Shown: in pieces, positions 21,230 through 31,965 of the stretch
Numbering within the stretch: position 1 is the first letter of the stretch
How the letters are laid out: each line of letters begins with the position of its first letter
NCBI RefSeq assembly: GCF_030864355.1
Contig: NC_083395.1
Span: 1,984,001 to 2,048,000, forward strand
Origin: Cutaneotrichosporon cavernicola
Lineage: Eukaryota > Basidiomycota > Tremellomycetes > Trichosporonales > Trichosporonaceae
DNA length: 64,000 bases
Direction of reading: 5' to 3'
Program-made: the position numbers and the translations under genes
Notes under the pieces: generated by a model
Database searches by the model: none
Told to the model about the DNA's origin: nothing
Seen by the model: only the letters and a program-made list of their open reading frames with translations

Positions 21230-24085
21230 CTACGAGGTGCACTCGCGGAGCCAGGTGACGTAGGTCGAAAGGAACTGGACCTGTTCCATGCTCTCAATCG
21301 CCTTGAGACCGCGTCTTGAACGGATCATGGCAATGACGCGCTCGACAACCGACATGACAATCTGCCGCTCGTCCTCGTTGGCCGGCACCACTGGCGTGGA
21401 GCGTGACTTTGACTTCTTCTTAGAAGACGACGAGGAGCTGGACTCAGATGCCTTGCTAACAGTGTTGACCAGCGACGGATGAGGCTGGACAAAACCCATC
21501 TTGATCGCCCACGCGCAAGCAGTGAGGCCTGCACGACCAATACCGCCTGGAAGAGGATCAGTCTAGATTCGACGGGGACCGGGATGACTAAGAAAACTAA
21601 CCGCGGCAATGAACAAGGACGTTGATACCCTGGAGGGTATACCTCTGAGTGATGAGAGACACTTGCGCATCAAAGAGCTGAAGCGAGACGGGAGTGAAAC
21701 CATCAGGCATCGGCAGGCTGGAACTGGTAAGCGGAAGAGTCGCGGGTGAAGCATTACCGGATGATGTCGAGGCCAATGTCAGACGCAACCTCGCGATAGT
21801 AGTCCCAGGGGACACCGAGGAGCGCGAGCTCCTCATCGTCGAGGCAGCTGAACGGTTAGCAATCGTCGACTGATCGTCACTTACCAAACAATGGCACCGA
21901 CACCCTCTCCCTTGATGCGGCGCATGTCAGCACGCAGATCGCGGCACACGGGTCCACGGCCCTTGACAGGGCCGTCCATGCGCAGCCGCTTGCCGGGGCA
22001 CGAGCTAAGAAGCAGATTACCGAGGCGGGTAGGTTGGCGCGTACCGTTCGACGGCCGGTAGAGGTTCCTGATCAAGGTCTTCTGGCCACTGCTGAACATG
22101 GTGGTGCCAACAAGGCCAGCCTCGCTCGCGCACTGGTTAGGTGGAGCGCACGACAGCAGAAGCGAAGGAACATCAACGTCCGAGTTGAGAAGGAGTGGTT
22201 TCGTAGCCTCAGTCGGGATCGTGACGAGGTACTTGCCAAGCACCGACAGAATCTCGGTGGGGATGAAGGGCGAGATGATGATGGGATGCGTCTCAGAAGT
22301 CTTGATCACATGACCACTACTGGTAGCCGAGACCATGCGGAGGTTGGGCACAGACGCCGACATGTATGGAGGAAGCGCTGCTGGCTCCTCAGAGAAGACT
22401 GGGGTAGAGTCATCAACAACCATGTCGTCGACCCGACGCCGCTTGTCCTCGTCGTCCGCGATCATGGTCAATGGCCGTTTGGCGGGGCACGACGACGGCC
22501 GCATGCTTGGCGAGCGAGGCGGCGAGGGATGCGAACCACCAACATGGGGAATAGAGGCCAGGACCTCGGGCTCGTCTACATCCATCTCATCGGTCGTCGC
22601 CAGGTCCGCCATGCGGTCTAGCTCACTGAGAGACTTTGTCGAGCAGGCCAGGGAAGCCCACGCCGACGTCGTCTTGCTCTCTTCCGACACGACCGACGCA
22701 ACCGACACCGCAGACGACACCGAGACAATCGACTCCTCGCCTCTCCAGGCATCGACCATAGGCGACGACATGGCAGCATGAAGTTCAGCAGCAGTCTTCT
22801 GTTCGGTAGCTCTGAAGGCTTCCTCAGTCGACAACGGTTTGCTGACCATGCTAGTGGCCGTTGCCGCCCAGACGGCCGCACAGAGCCGTTCTTCCCGGCC
22901 CTCCTTATCGGACCCACGCGAGACGGTGGTGGCCACCGACGAATGTGAAGACACGAACGAGTAGAGGCTGGGTTCTGGGTCCTCGTCCGTAGACGAGCTG
23001 CGGGTCGATCGGGGAGCCGCGGTGTAGAATGTCGTATCCTCGGTGCACATGACGCGCTCAAGCTCGGCTTGCCGCTGCATAGTGCGTACGACGTGACGCG
23101 GGTTGGCCCAAGACTGCGGAATGTATTGAACATGTGGGCAACCATTAGGTCCCCACTTGGCAAGGTTATAGCTGCTCTGTGGCCATTGCGAACACAGACG
23201 GGCAAACTCAGTGACCTGTTTGCGCTGCTCCTCAGCCCACTCGTAGCGACGAAGTGCCTCTGCAGGGTTGTCTATGTTTGGAGACTCGGCCGTGAGCGCC
23301 GGTGGCATGTTGTGCGGGTGCGCAATGGCAGGGGGAAGGGCATGGGGAGGGAGCGGCTGAGGATCGAGCATCTCGGCCACCTCTGGCGCCGGCGTCAGCA
23401 CGTAAGCCGTGGGCGACATGGGCGTATGTGGCGACATGGCCGGTGACGGAGCGACATAGGCGGGACTGTGAGGCGACGGGGCGATGTACGGGGAGGTCGA
23501 CGTAATCGACGAAGGGTGCAGGGGTGCGATTGCGGAAGACGGGACCATCGCTGGTGACGCCGTCAGCCGAGGCGACTCTCCTTCGCGACGGCGGGACCAA
23601 GTGGACATAATGCCATTGGCGGCGCGCGCCACACCCTTGCTGAGGCCCGACACCCATAATCGCGGTGAAGCGGCTGGCTGCGGCATCGCAACGTTGACGT
23701 TGCCAGCGTCACCGGACAAAGATGGGGTCGACTCGGGGGTGGCGAGAGTTGTCCCAAAAGAGTCTACTGAGCGGTCCGTGGCAAGCGAAGGCGTCGATGT
23801 GGCGATAGACGAAGTATCGTCGTCCACTATCGACGCCGACAACGCCCGTGACATCGGATCGGGGCTGGCCTTGGGCGTGTCGATGCCCAGAACGTCCGAC
23901 GCAGACATGGGCGCAACAGCGGACGCCTTGAGTGGGGACGACTTGTCCCTGGCCTTCTTGATCCGGCTCGGGAAGCTATACCCCGCAGGGAGCGCGGAGC
24001 TGCCTCCCTTGCTAGCATGGCGTGCAGACGGTGACGCGATCTTGTGAGGGAAGTGGGTTGGTGGCGGGGTCGCGGTGCGAGACAT
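21230..24085 (-). CDS. Dual-specificity/CDKN3-type protein phosphatase with a long disordered N-terminus
   Basis: Four exons: 24085-21885, 21847-21758, 21717-21602 and 21546-21230, giving 907 residues. Introns are 37, 40 and 55 nt. The last 250 residues form a cysteine-phosphatase domain: the P-loop VHCRGGIGRAG has the HCxxGxGR pattern, and CLDDEELALLGVPWDYY upstream supplies a WPD-like region typical of the CDKN3/Cdc14 side of the family. Residues 1-600 are Ser/Thr/Pro-rich and low in hydrophobics, with many SP/TP sites (for example SPHTPMSPT), so a cell-cycle-kinase target is possible. A Ser-rich and Lys-rich insert (SSSSSSKKKSKSRS) sits in the C-terminal part. A phosphatase with a tail of this size is unusual; its substrate is unknown. 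The start is the ATG at 24085. Confidence 0.82.
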
Positions 24086-24290
24086 GGTGTGGAGATTGGG
24101 GATCGGATGGAAGGGGAGGTCGGCGAAGGAGTGCGCTCGTCGGTATGGCTATGATTCAAATGACGACCGTTCACTTCGCTCCTGTCTGCGACTATGAGAT
24201 GTGTTAGTGCGCAGGTGGAAGGCTGACGACGATACAAGTGCAAGTGGAAGTGAAAGTGGAGGGTGGCGGATCAAGGCTGGTGGATATTGG

Positions 24291-24328
24291 AGGGTGGAGG
24301 GCGGAGGGCGGAGGGTGGAGGGCGGAGG
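24291..24328. repeat. GGAGGGC/GGAGGGT heptamer repeat
   Basis: About five imperfect copies of a purine-rich 7-mer alternating GTGGAGG and GCGGAGG. It lies 200 bases upstream of the phosphatase start and is strand-asymmetric (G on plus). Confidence 0.75.
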
Positions 24329-25170
24329 CTTTGCCGATCAATCTGATCAAATAGGGCGAGGGAGAGGCAGACACTCGGGCCAAATTGGAGTGGCAAAAGT
24401 GGGGGGGGGGGAGGGATGTAAGACGGAGCAAGGTGGATCGGTGGCGATTCGGTAATGACCCACGCAATCAACAACGTGCTCAGGATCCAAGTTTGCACAG
24501 CGTGAATCAAGTTCGAAGACGACGAAGGCGACGAAGTGATCGACTTTGGATGGGTGGCGTGTGATAGATGCGGGTGGCAAAGCGGTGGGGGGTGGTTGGG
24601 TGGGAATAGAGTTTGTCCAATTGTTGAAACGTAGTAACGGATAGGGAGGAAAGCGGATGACCAGTAAACCAAACGACGGCGTGAAAGAGATCCAGAAGCG
24701 ATTGCGAGCGACGATGAGTGCCCAAAGTTTGCTGCCAAAGAAACAGATGTTGATGCTCTGGCGGAAAAACAACGAGTTAAGGATCGTTCAGTGATGTGAC
24801 AGTGGTGGAGGGGGAGTTGGAAGGCCCGACGTCGAGGAAAGCGGTAATTTCGGAGGTGAATATTACTGCTGACCGAGAGCGCGGGCGGTTTCGAACGAGG
24901 ACATTGCGTCAAGAGTGGTGTACGTAGAGTAGAGTGGTGAGATGAGGTGCGGGTTGATTGTTGTGACCCGTATAGACCTCTAGAGTGTTGGTCGGTTGGT
25001 TTACGTTTACGAGGGCTGGGGTGGCGAAACCTCGGTCAGGTTTGGTTTGGTTGGTGGCAATTGCCTTCCTTGCCTACTCGACGGTCGAGTTTTTCCTTTT
25101 GCGCTGTTTGCGTTTTGTGCGTGTAATGATGAACTGATAGGATGTTAGGACAAGTGTAGTAAGAGTGCAA

Positions 25171-25244
25171 AGGCGAAGTGTTGGATAGTGATGTGGGATG
25201 GTGGGGGGAGGCGAAGTGTTGGATAGTGATGTGGGATGGGGGGA
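25171..25244. repeat. Direct duplication of a 38-nt unit
   Basis: The unit starting AGGCGAAGTGTTGGATAGTG occurs twice in tandem (25171-25208 and 25209-25244), nearly exact apart from the G run at the end. Confidence 0.85.
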
Positions 25245-27273
25245 GGAGGAGGATGATGAATGAGAATAGATAGGATTGGGATGGTATTGAAAGGAAGTAA
25301 GATATTCATTAGTGACCAAGTAAAGGTGGCAAACCATTGTTGCCACTCTACTAGTAGTACAGTTGTCCAACAGGCCACTAGTACCTCGTGTTTGGGGTTT
25401 GGGGGGAAGCCGATACAGTCATAAGGGTGAAGTATTGGCGCGGCTCGCCTGAAAGGGTGATCAGGCCATCTCGCGACAGGGCGCAGGGTACCAGGGTTGG
25501 GCAAAAAACTAAAGGTACCGGAAGAAGGGTGTGGAGAAAGGCCATCAATAGACTCACCACTCTTTGCGGGGCCAACCACCAAAAAAGTCCAATATTAAGC
25601 TGTACAGTATAGACTTACTTTCTCACAACTATTACTTACGACCTCACTCCACAACAAGACCACGGGCTCAACGAAAATACGAGTGGCAAGGAGGCATCAT
25701 CACAGCCTAGTTGGTATAACACAGCATGGAATGCATCTCATCCAAGGCGGCCGAGGTGCCGAAGAGGCGATTGCAGGACAATCGACATCCGAGGTTGGAC
25801 CAGGTGATGCGGGCAGAAGGAGTGGGCAAAACCGAGATGACGTTTGTACGAACACTTTGTATGTGTGGGAGCCTCAAACAAGCCTTTGACAGCCCTGGCT
25901 TGGTCTTATCCCTCCTCATGTCTTCCTCTTGTCATCGTCGCCCAATGACAATCATGTCCTATAAAACATCACATGATCACTCCACCCACCCGCACAACTG
26001 GGTCCTTGATTAAACTCTGTCCAAAGTGGCCATGGCCATGGGACCATCTCTCGTTCAGGAAAAGACACCAGAAAATAGTGGACGGTGTAAGTGAGTGTTA
26101 AGGCTCGGTCTCGGCGTCGGCGTCGGCGCCAGTGGCAATGTCAAGCAAGCGGTGCAGGCCCGAGTCTTTAATGGCCCTACGGCCTGTTGTACCCCAAGGC
26201 CCCGCCACTGAGTTAATGGACGTGCACCAGGCCTTGTGGGCCTTTTCGGCCTATGGGAGTATTTGATAGTCAAATCGCATTTTGTATACACTACCGCTCC
26301 ATGCCCCTTGTTCCTGAATGATCACCCCGGGTCAAAGCCAATCACAGATCATCGGTATGCAAAAATTGGAAAACCCCGGAAACACGTCACCAGATCACCA
26401 CAAGATAACAGATGAACCACGCGACTCACTTTCCCACGGGCTGTAACATCTATCACCTCTCCCACGGTTAACTTATCTTGAGCCAAACTCACGTGACTAC
26501 CTTCAAATTGATCCCGCAGCTCGTCGCCAAACCGCGGGAGCAAATTGAGTTTCGACGGCCTCGAGTTGTCTGCACACTGTCTCTGTTCTCTAACCAAAAC
26601 CGTGCTGGCTCGCCACGACATATTGATCTAGTCCTTGGTGAGTTGACTCGACACTGGCACGCGCGGACAGCGGGAATCGACATTGCTCCGGCAGCACATC
26701 GCGAGCGTCGCGGTCGCGAGCGGCGGCCCGGACCGGCGGGGAAGGTGTCGGAGGGGAGAGGAGAGAGAGAAGGGAGATGTCGGTGTTACGAGAGGGATGA
26801 TTGAAGATGGGATTGTGAGGAGGACAGGCAAGCCGTGGAGCGCGTGGGAGGGTGTTTGGCGCAGTCGCGGCGGTGAGGGTGGTGTCCGGCATCGCGAACC
26901 GAACCGGACCCAATCCGCGTTGGCTGCTTTGGGCCTTTCACTCGGCGAGCTACTGCAACGTCCGCAGCAGTCAGCGAGGCAGCCCCGAAGCACCAAAGCA
27001 GCCTCGTACGAGACGTAGGACGCGCTCCTGTGATCTCATCCTGTCCAAAGTCCTCCAAAGCCAACATCCACTCGTCGCTCTCATTCGCAAGGCCGCCAAA
27101 TTTCTCTTTCACTGTATTCTCGATGCCCACGTTCCCGCTCGTGCACCGATCTCTTTCCACCCCAGACAACATCTAACAGCAGGTCTATCTGACTCGAGGT
27201 CTCATTTTCAAGTTTGCAAGCCCCCTCCGCCTTCCCTAAAACCAACCCCCCCAACCCCAACACATTATCCAAC

Positions 27274-27867
27274 ATGTCGGACAAGCTCCCCGCTGCCCTC
27301 AACGCCACTGAGGAGGACATCCAGCTCCTCCTTGCTGCCCAGGCCCACCTCGGCACCAAGAACTGCGAGAAGGCCATGGAGCCCTACGTCTTCAAGCGTC
27401 GCGCCGACGGCATCCACGTCATCAACGCCGGCAAGACTTGGGAGAAGCTCGTCTTCGCGGCCCGTATCCTCGCCGCGATCGAGAACCCCAACGACATCTG
27501 TGTCATCTCGGCCCGCCCCTACGGCCACCGTGCCACTCTCAAGTTTGCGTCGTTCACCGGCGCCCAGGCGATCGCCGGCCGCTTCACCCCCGGTTCGTTC
27601 ACCAACTACATCACCCGCTCGTTCAAGGAGCCCCGCATCATCATTGTGACCGACCCCCGTGTCGACCACCAGGCTATCCGCGAGGCTGCCTACGTCAACA
27701 TCCCCGTCATTGCTTTCTGCGACACCGACGCCCCCCTCAAGTTTGTTGACGTTGCCATCCCCTGCAACAACAAGGCCCGCCACTCGGTCGGCCTCATGTG
27801 GTACCTCCTCTGCCGTGAGGTCCTCCGCCTCAAGGGCTCGGTTCCCCGTGGCCCCACCGGCCCCTCG

Positions 27868-27908
<41 letters not shown>

Positions 27909-28140
27909 GGAGGAGATTGAGCGCGAGCAGGCCGAGAAGGCCGCCGCCGCCGAGGCTGAGGCCGAGGCTGCCGCTGCCCCCGCCGCCGCCACCGAGGAGT
28001 GGGCCGCCGGCACCCAGACTGACGCTGCCTTCTCGGGCGCCCCCGCCGCCGCTGAGGGCCTCGACTGGTCAGCCGAGCCCGGCACTGGCGACTGGTCGGC
28101 TGAGCCCGCCGCGTCGGCCGACGCCGCTGACGGCTGGTAA
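27274..28140 (+). CDS. RPS0: 40S ribosomal protein S0 (uS2)
   Basis: A single exon of 288 residues. The ATG at 27274 matches the family start ([10 protein letters not shown]) and sits after a pyrimidine-rich leader; the 20 in-frame codons upstream are leader. Rps0/uS2 is a structural protein of the small subunit needed for late 20S pre-rRNA processing. Family strings include [54 protein letters not shown] and [16 protein letters not shown]. The tail is Ala/Glu-rich and ends with repeated DWSAEP-type units and GW, as in other fungal S0 proteins. Codon use is strongly C-ending, as expected for a highly expressed gene. The coding region has no intron, while the RPL17 gene here has three. Confidence 0.97.
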
Positions 28141-28781
28141 TCGCCCGTCTCGGGTTCCGCATCAAGTTGCGCGCGTGATGCGTCGCGCGCGCCCATCTGT
28201 ACTGGAGTAGAGATGTGATCGGTTCTGATTTGCACTGTGTGAGCGAGAGTGGGGTTGTTCATTAGCGAATTTGTGTGCGTCATGAGCACGAGTTGTTCCT
28301 TGGTTGGTGAGCGAGGTCTAGGTTCATGTTAGCGGAGTTGAAGGAGTGGGCCAAGCAGCGCCCTTGGCCGTAGACAGCTGTTGCTACCGATATCTGGCTT
28401 GTCGATGGCTAGCAGCAACCTCTAGGCGTATGACAAATTGCTTCGCAAGCAGTGATTGCGGCTAAACATCAAGGCCTCCAACGCTCAGACGTCCACTGAT
28501 CGACCATAGAGTCACTGGCGGTACGGATTTGTGCAAAGCCGTAAAACGAGTAGGATGCAGAGTTATCAGCAAGCACACTAGCTGAACAAGCATGAATAGG
28601 AAAGCGCGAATAGGGTGTACCGGCTCACGTTTGACCACCCTGCATCGCTTATGAATCTCACCACGGCCGATGGGGGAGAGTTACTAAGCCGGAGGCTGGA
28701 GACCACGCGTCAAATCTCGGTACCAGGGTCGCCAACAGGTGATGGTGACGCTCGCTTGCTGAGCAATGACGTGCTGCCCAC
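28141..28781. other. Intergenic stretch between RPS0 and GST
   Basis: Holds the RPS0 3' flank and the GST promoter. No gene seen. Confidence 0.55.
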
Positions 28782-28790
28782 AAATAAAAT
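28782..28790 (+). promoter_or_regulatory. Possible TATA-like element of the GST gene
   Basis: An AAATAAAAT stretch in otherwise GC-rich sequence, 33 bp before an upstream in-frame ATG (28822) and 132 bp before the likely main ATG (28921). This is position and composition only. Confidence 0.3.
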
Positions 28791-28920
28791 ACCCCGACTT
28801 CCCACCACTCCAGATATACTCATGCGACCATTCACTCTTATACACCGCGCCTTGTCTTTGGGCTCTTTCTCCTCCATTCCTTTTGTGCGCCACTTCTCCA
28901 ACCCCTTCCTCCCAACTACA

Positions 28921-29818
28921 ATGTCCTTCCCACACCCACCGCCCCTTGGGCCCTCTCAGGCCGGCTCCGTGCCCGGACAGGGACCCCCCAAAATCCACTT
29001 GTTCACCGCCGGTACGCCGAACGGATACAAGGCTAGCGTGACTCTCGAAGAGCTGAGGGCTGCTTATCCCGAAGAGGCAAAGGGAAAGCTTAGTTACGAC
29101 GTCAGCGCTATCTCCATTTGGAAGAATGAGCAGAAGGTGAGCTATGAGCTGGCGTGGACCAGCTTTAAACGCCACCAGCAACCCCCCTACGCTCGGCCGC
29201 TGACTCCAGCACCCCGACTTCCTCAAGATCAACCCGAACGGCCGCATCCCCGCCATCACCGACGACAATTTTGGCGGCCACAACGTCTTTGAATCCGCCT
29301 CGGTCCAAATCTGGCTCGTCGAAAACTACGACCCCGAGTTCAAGCTCTGGTTCTCAGACCCTCTCGAGCGCTCTCTCGCCCTCAGTTGGATCTTTTGGGC
29401 CCAAGGCGGTCTGGGACCGATGCAGGGCCAGGCCAACCACTTCTACCGCTACGCTCCCGTCAAGGTTCCCTACGGCATCAAGCGGTACACTGAGGAGACG
29501 GCGCGTCTGTATTCGGTCATCGAGGACGGACTCAAGGGGACCAACGGCTGGCTCGTCGGCGGCAAGTTTAGTATCGTCGACATTAACCTTTTCGGATGGG
29601 CCCGCAGTCATGGTTGGGCCGGCGTCGATACCCGCCCATTCCCCCTGCTTCATAAATGGATTGAGACGATCGAGGCCCGACCGGCCACTAAGAAGGGCCT
29701 CGAGGTTCCTACTGCTCCTCGGGCACTTACGCAGGCTGAGGAGGACGAGGCGTACGCCGAAGTCAAGGAATGGGTTAAGAAGGCCGATGCGGAGATCGAG
29801 GCGGCTAAGCAGAAGTGA
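28921..29818 (+). CDS. Glutathione S-transferase, Ure2-like class
   Basis: Exons 28921-29136 and 29210-29818, joined over a 73-nt intron, give 274 residues. The N-terminal thioredoxin-like domain contains KIHLFTAGTPNGYKASVTLE and HPDFLKINPNGRIPAI, typical of Ure2-type GSTs, and FESASVQIWLVENY follows the glutathione-site ES pair. The helical domain has LVGGKFSIVDINLFGWA and HKWIETIEARPATKKG. These enzymes conjugate glutathione or act as disulphide reductases. An in-frame upstream ATG at 28822 would add 33 residues beginning MRPFTLIHRALSLGSF, an Arg-rich, amphipathic, acid-free stretch like a mitochondrial presequence, so two isoforms are possible. I take 28921 as the main start because a TATA-like element lies only 33 bp before 28822. 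Confidence 0.9.
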
Positions 29819-30035
29819 GCCATGAGCGGGTCGATGGTCGATGGTCGCGCGAGGCTGAGACCAGGAGCCGGATTTAGTAGCGAGCAGTGGAATGTATAGA
29901 TGTGATGCTGAGTGAGGGTTGATGCAATGACTGACCTGCTACCGGCTAGTACTGATACCTGCCTATCATACATACACCTGGCATACCATGCACAGCACGA
30001 TACATCCTATGCTCTATGTCCTAGGTCCTACCTCG
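29819..30035. other. Short intergenic spacer between convergent genes
   Basis: The 3' ends of the GST and of the minus-strand F-box-like gene meet here. Nothing else seen. Confidence 0.6.
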
Positions 30036-31043
30036 CTACTCAAATGCCCACCCATGGTCATCCCGCTCGAGCGCCGCAACCTCGCCGATCTCCTGCTGAT
30101 ATTGGGACATGGTAAGGAACCTGAGCTTCTGGTCAATGCCCTCCATCTGGCCCTCATCCCAATTCGCAGCAGCACAGCAACGGGCCACACGCGCCCGAAT
30201 CGCGTCTTTAACCTCCACCCCTTCGAATTGAGGCCAGCTCTCGACGTCGACGAGCGCCCACGTCGCGTCTTCGTCTTCGTCGTCGAGCCAAAACATGGAG
30301 AGCAGGGCCGCAAAGTGGTAGGCGAGTGACACCGCCTCGTTCGTTTCATTGGAGTCGTTGTCGGCCTCCAGCTCGTCTACACCCTCCACCTCCTTCTTAA
30401 ACCCCAACTCGTCGATGATGTTGAACAAAGCCCCCGTCCGCGCCCCCGCCACAACATAGCGCGGCACACCGCCATCATCGATCCGATTAAACCGCGACAC
30501 GGCGGCCGGCGAGAGAAGATACCACACCAATTTGTCCGGTACGGGTCCGCCCTCGGCATCGATGGCCGGACCGTAGTGCGTCACAGTTTGTGGCGAAGGG
30601 GGCGCAGAACAAGTATGCGGACCCCAGCGGCGCACCGTTTGCAGGTTTGGGAGAGGTGGGAGGGCGTGGGGTAAGGCGCTCCAGCCGCACCGACATGTCG
30701 GAGTGGAGCTGGGGCGAGAGATGGAGCGGGAAGAGTTGGAGATGGAGAGGTCACACATCCGGTTCTCCTCGTCCCCCCATTCGACATGCGGAGCTTGGAT
30801 GTCCAGAATCTTTACGTGTTCGGCTAGTTCTGGAAGAGGCCTCGGAAGACACTGGAATGGGAGGAGACGAGAGGAGATACGCCCGTTTTCCCAGACCAGG
30901 ATGTGGGAGGAGAGGCGGGCATCGACGGCGTTGCGCAGGGATTTGGATGCGGTTCGAAGACAGAGGAGGCCGTTTGGAGGAGTGGCAGTGACGATGGACC
31001 TCAGGATGTGGGGGTAAGTATTGGCGTCGAGCATGTTGGACAT
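30036..31043 (-). CDS. F-box-like family protein (family copy 4)
   Basis: A single exon of 335 residues from the ATG at 31043; the open frame upstream has no ATG. The N-terminus is YPHILRSIVTA, LLCLRTASKSLRNAVDARL and HILVWENGRISSRL. The next block, KILDIQAPHVEW, is mirrored in the 16262 gene (VVDIQCPHFDW). CRCGW lies near residue 120. A run of acidic residues (LEADNDSNETNE) precedes the C-terminal half, which has WALVDVESWPQF, FLTMSQYQQEIG and RDDHGWAFE. It is the closest relative of the gene at 16262 in this window. Function unknown. Confidence 0.78.
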   Translation of the reverse strand: MSNMLDANTYPHILRSIVTATPPNGLLCLRTASKSLRNAVDARLSSHILVWENGRISSRLLPFQCLPRPLPELAEHVKILDIQAPHVEWGDEENRMCDLSISNSSRSISRPSSTPTCRCGWSALPHALPPLPNLQTVRRWGPHTCSAPPSPQTVTHYGPAIDAEGGPVPDKLVWYLLSPAAVSRFNRIDDGGVPRYVVAGARTGALFNIIDELGFKKEVEGVDELEADNDSNETNEAVSLAYHFAALLSMFWLDDEDEDATWALVDVESWPQFEGVEVKDAIRARVARCCAAANWDEGQMEGIDQKLRFLTMSQYQQEIGEVAALERDDHGWAFE

Positions 31044-31965
31044 TGCGTCGTCGTGGTCGTGGGCGCGCAAGATGCAAGATGGTATGAGGACGAGAGAGAT
31101 AAGATGAAGATGAAGATGAAATGAAGATGGAAGATATGCTAGTTGTGTAAATTGTAAGGCTGTGAGCTGTGAGAATCATAATGTACAGTCTGATCGCAGG
31201 GCTCGAGTGTACTGAGCCTGGGCCTCGGTCGCATCTGAGGTCTCCTATCTCCTACGGACCTACGGCTTGAGGGTGAGGGTGGGAGTGGGGTTTGCAGGGT
31301 TGCGAGGTTGACGAGTCGGGTTGTATAGGACCTGAGTAAGTGATACATGGGAAAGTGAGTAGTCAAGTGAGTGAGTTTGAATGAAGAGTATGAAGCAGGG
31401 ACGAGTGCCTTTAACAAATACTTGTTCTTGTTCCTCAATCCTCCTCCCCTCTAACAACCCTCTACTTGTTTCATCGGAAGAACCCCATTGTGGTCCGTGT
31501 CCTACCAACCTCGCCAGCAGTTGCCGCCCACATGTCATCCACGCCTCAGCGGTAGGTCGATAACGGATGAATTCAAGATGAGCTGTGAGCTGATGTGACG
31601 GTGAAAGCTGAAAGGTCTCCTCAAGAGGAAGGCTTATCATTCGCTGGGTCGCGGGATCATCATCACTCTCCCAATTCACCTTTACCCCACTGCGACTTGT
31701 CCATTGCAGCGAGCTTGCCAGTCAACATGGGCCCATTGGCCATTGGAACCACTCTGTCTAATTCAGATGCTGACCACTGCTGATTAATATCACCGCCATC
31801 AACGGCACCGGCATATTCCAACCCCGTCCGGATAATCCTCGGGCACCGGGCCGGTGTTGACCATGGTGCCGCACCGGTGTCCCGAACCCGAACACTCATC
31901 CACCCAACCAAAGCATAACACTAGGCCAACGCGAGCATGTCTCTGCATCTTCCCCCCTACTCAGA
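31044..31965. other. Intergenic stretch between divergent genes
   Basis: A shared upstream region of the F-box-like gene and the serine hydrolase gene. Short frames here are repetitive or shadowed. No gene seen. Confidence 0.5.

Larger units (their letters stand above)
24086..27273. other. 3.2-kb intergenic region between phosphatase and RPS0
   Basis: A shared upstream region of two divergent genes. It is rich in simple repeats (24291-24328, a G run at 24401-24411, and a duplicated 38-mer at 25171-25244). The open frames near 24271-24912 follow the repeat composition. No tRNA or conserved protein was found. The final 250 bases are the pyrimidine-rich RPS0 leader. Confidence 0.5.

Noticed and set aside
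22034..22781. Long plus-strand open frames opposite the phosphatase exon
   Set aside because: They mirror the minus-strand gene with a GC-rich third position, and the residues show no domain; the minus frame carries the phosphatase.
24271..24912. 213-codon minus-strand frame upstream of the phosphatase
   Set aside because: Pro/Ser composition follows the purine/pyrimidine repeats, and no splice-consistent gene or family match.
27265..27783. 172-codon minus-strand frame inside RPS0
   Set aside because: It is a shadow of a highly biased coding strand, with Val/Gly/Asp-rich sequence typical of antisense frames.
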